From positions 1-5,917 of the forward strand of contig JAZRIK010000116.1 of NCBI GenBank assembly GCA_045645245.1: DNA of 5,917 nucleotides, written 5' to 3'. Numbering within the stretch: the stretch's first letter is position 1; each line of letters starts with the position of its first letter. The position numbers and the translations under genes were made by a program. Shown here piece after piece: positions 5,372 through 5,917 of this stretch. The notes below the pieces were generated by a model. That model worked only from the letters and a program-made list of their open reading frames with translations. It searched no databases and had not been told where the DNA came from. Source of the stretch: Scatosoma sp045645245. GTDB taxonomy: Bacteria; Bacillota; Clostridia; Christensenellales; Borkfalkiaceae.

Positions 5372-5917
5372 ATGAACAAAATTGTAAAAAAAGTTGTAGC
5401 ATTCAGCTCGTTGCTCGTTATGCTCGGCAATATCGTTGCTTGCCAACCTGACGACGGTCCTACTTTCCAAGGCACACTGGAAGCTGGGTTTTGGACGGAT
5501 TTAGCGGCAACGGCGAGCGGTAGCACTGGCGGAAACGGTCCCGATTATTCGGGCGACGTGCAAATCAACGGTGACCCCACCGCAGCGGAAGCTTACGACA
5601 AAGACGAACCTGTCACCATTCAGTTCTATCACACGATGGGTAAAAATTTGCAAGACGTTTTGAACGCTTGGATTCCTGAATTCAACAAACTGTATCCTAA
5701 CATTACCATTGAACACGGCTCGAAGGGCGGTTATCCCGAACTTCGCGACCAAATTACCACAGAATTGGTTGCGGCAAACTCGCCCCATATCGCATATTGC
5801 TATCCCGACCACGTTGCAATGTATAGAAAAGCGGGCGCAGTTGCACCCTTGGACGACTATATCGCAAGCACCAAAACGGTGACCAAAGCCGATGGCTCGA
5901 CCGAACAAATGGGGCTT
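5372..5917 (+). CDS. Lipoprotein substrate-binding protein of the ABC importer (partial, C-terminus outside window)
   Basis: This extracellular component captures the substrate and delivers it to the two permeases. The visible 182 codons begin with a basic n-region (MNKIVKK), a hydrophobic core and a lipobox IVAC, with Cys24 as the predicted lipidated residue. A low-complexity Gly/Ser/Asp linker (about 25-79) precedes the folded domain. That domain opens VTIQFYHTMGKNLQDVLNAW (81-100) and continues with FNKLYPNITIE and ANSPHIAYCYPDHVAMY, a layout like UgpB-type and other family-1 extracellular solute-binding proteins. These are usually over 400 residues, so more than half is missing. ATG 5372 is favoured; the in-frame ATG at 5363 lies only 2 bases after AAGGAG. 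It follows the second permease by 40 A-rich bases. The ligand cannot be inferred from the visible part. Confidence 0.92.
   Translation, partial: MNKIVKKVVAFSSLLVMLGNIVACQPDDGPTFQGTLEAGFWTDLAATASGSTGGNGPDYSGDVQINGDPTAAEAYDKDEPVTIQFYHTMGKNLQDVLNAWIPEFNKLYPNITIEHGSKGGYPELRDQITTELVAANSPHIAYCYPDHVAMYRKAGAVAPLDDYIASTKTVTKADGSTEQMGL

Noticed and set aside
5059..5526. Minus-strand frame of 155 residues across the permease and binding-protein junction
   Set aside because: It is opposite two well-supported genes and crosses their intergenic ribosome-binding site; no domain or start signal is visible.
5501..5908. Minus-strand frame of 135 residues inside the binding-protein gene
   Set aside because: It is antisense to a clear lipoprotein binding protein and shows the Cys/Arg/Val-rich composition of a shadow frame.

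Overview
The window reads as a piece of a Bacillota/Clostridia-type chromosome (low-to-middle GC, strong purine-rich Shine-Dalgarno sites, tight operons, a lipoprotein-anchored solute-binding protein). This lineage call is an inference from gene style and protein similarity; no marker gene is present. The window is densely coding: seven genes, two of them cut by the window edges, and no gene-free stretch above 300 bases. I see no RNA gene, CRISPR array, insertion sequence or terminator.

Left part, minus strand (1-1190): a deoxyribonucleoside catabolism operon, deoC (deoxyribose-phosphate aldolase) followed 23 bases later by deoD (purine nucleoside phosphorylase; its C-terminus lies beyond the window). 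It is driven by an exact-consensus housekeeping promoter, TTGACA-17-TATAAT, with A/T-rich tracts upstream. DeoD phosphorolyses purine (deoxy)nucleosides to base plus pentose-1-phosphate. After a mutase step (gene not seen here) DeoC splits deoxyribose-5-phosphate into glyceraldehyde-3-phosphate and acetaldehyde.

Divergent control region (1131-1323): two back-to-back promoters, an imperfect direct repeat about two helical turns apart between them, and a strong hairpin just before the ribosome-binding site of the rightward gene.

Right part, plus strand (1324-5917): an RDD-family membrane protein, then a complete CUT1-type ABC importer in the order ATPase, MalF/UgpA-like permease, MalG/UgpE-like permease, lipoprotein substrate-binding protein (cut by the right edge). 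Gaps are 34, 3, 14 and 40 bases with no visible terminator, so RDD plus importer look like one operon. The closest resemblance is to glycerol-3-phosphate/oligosaccharide (Ugp/Msm-type) systems, but the substrate cannot be read from sequence alone.

The least ordinary signals are: a tandem 9-residue Trp-rich repeat at the N-terminus of the first permease, opposite in charge to a long acidic N-terminal tail on its partner permease; a hairpin that displays the Shine-Dalgarno of the binding-protein gene in its loop; and the repeat and hairpin structures in the divergent promoter region. I found no clear evidence for a wholly new system.
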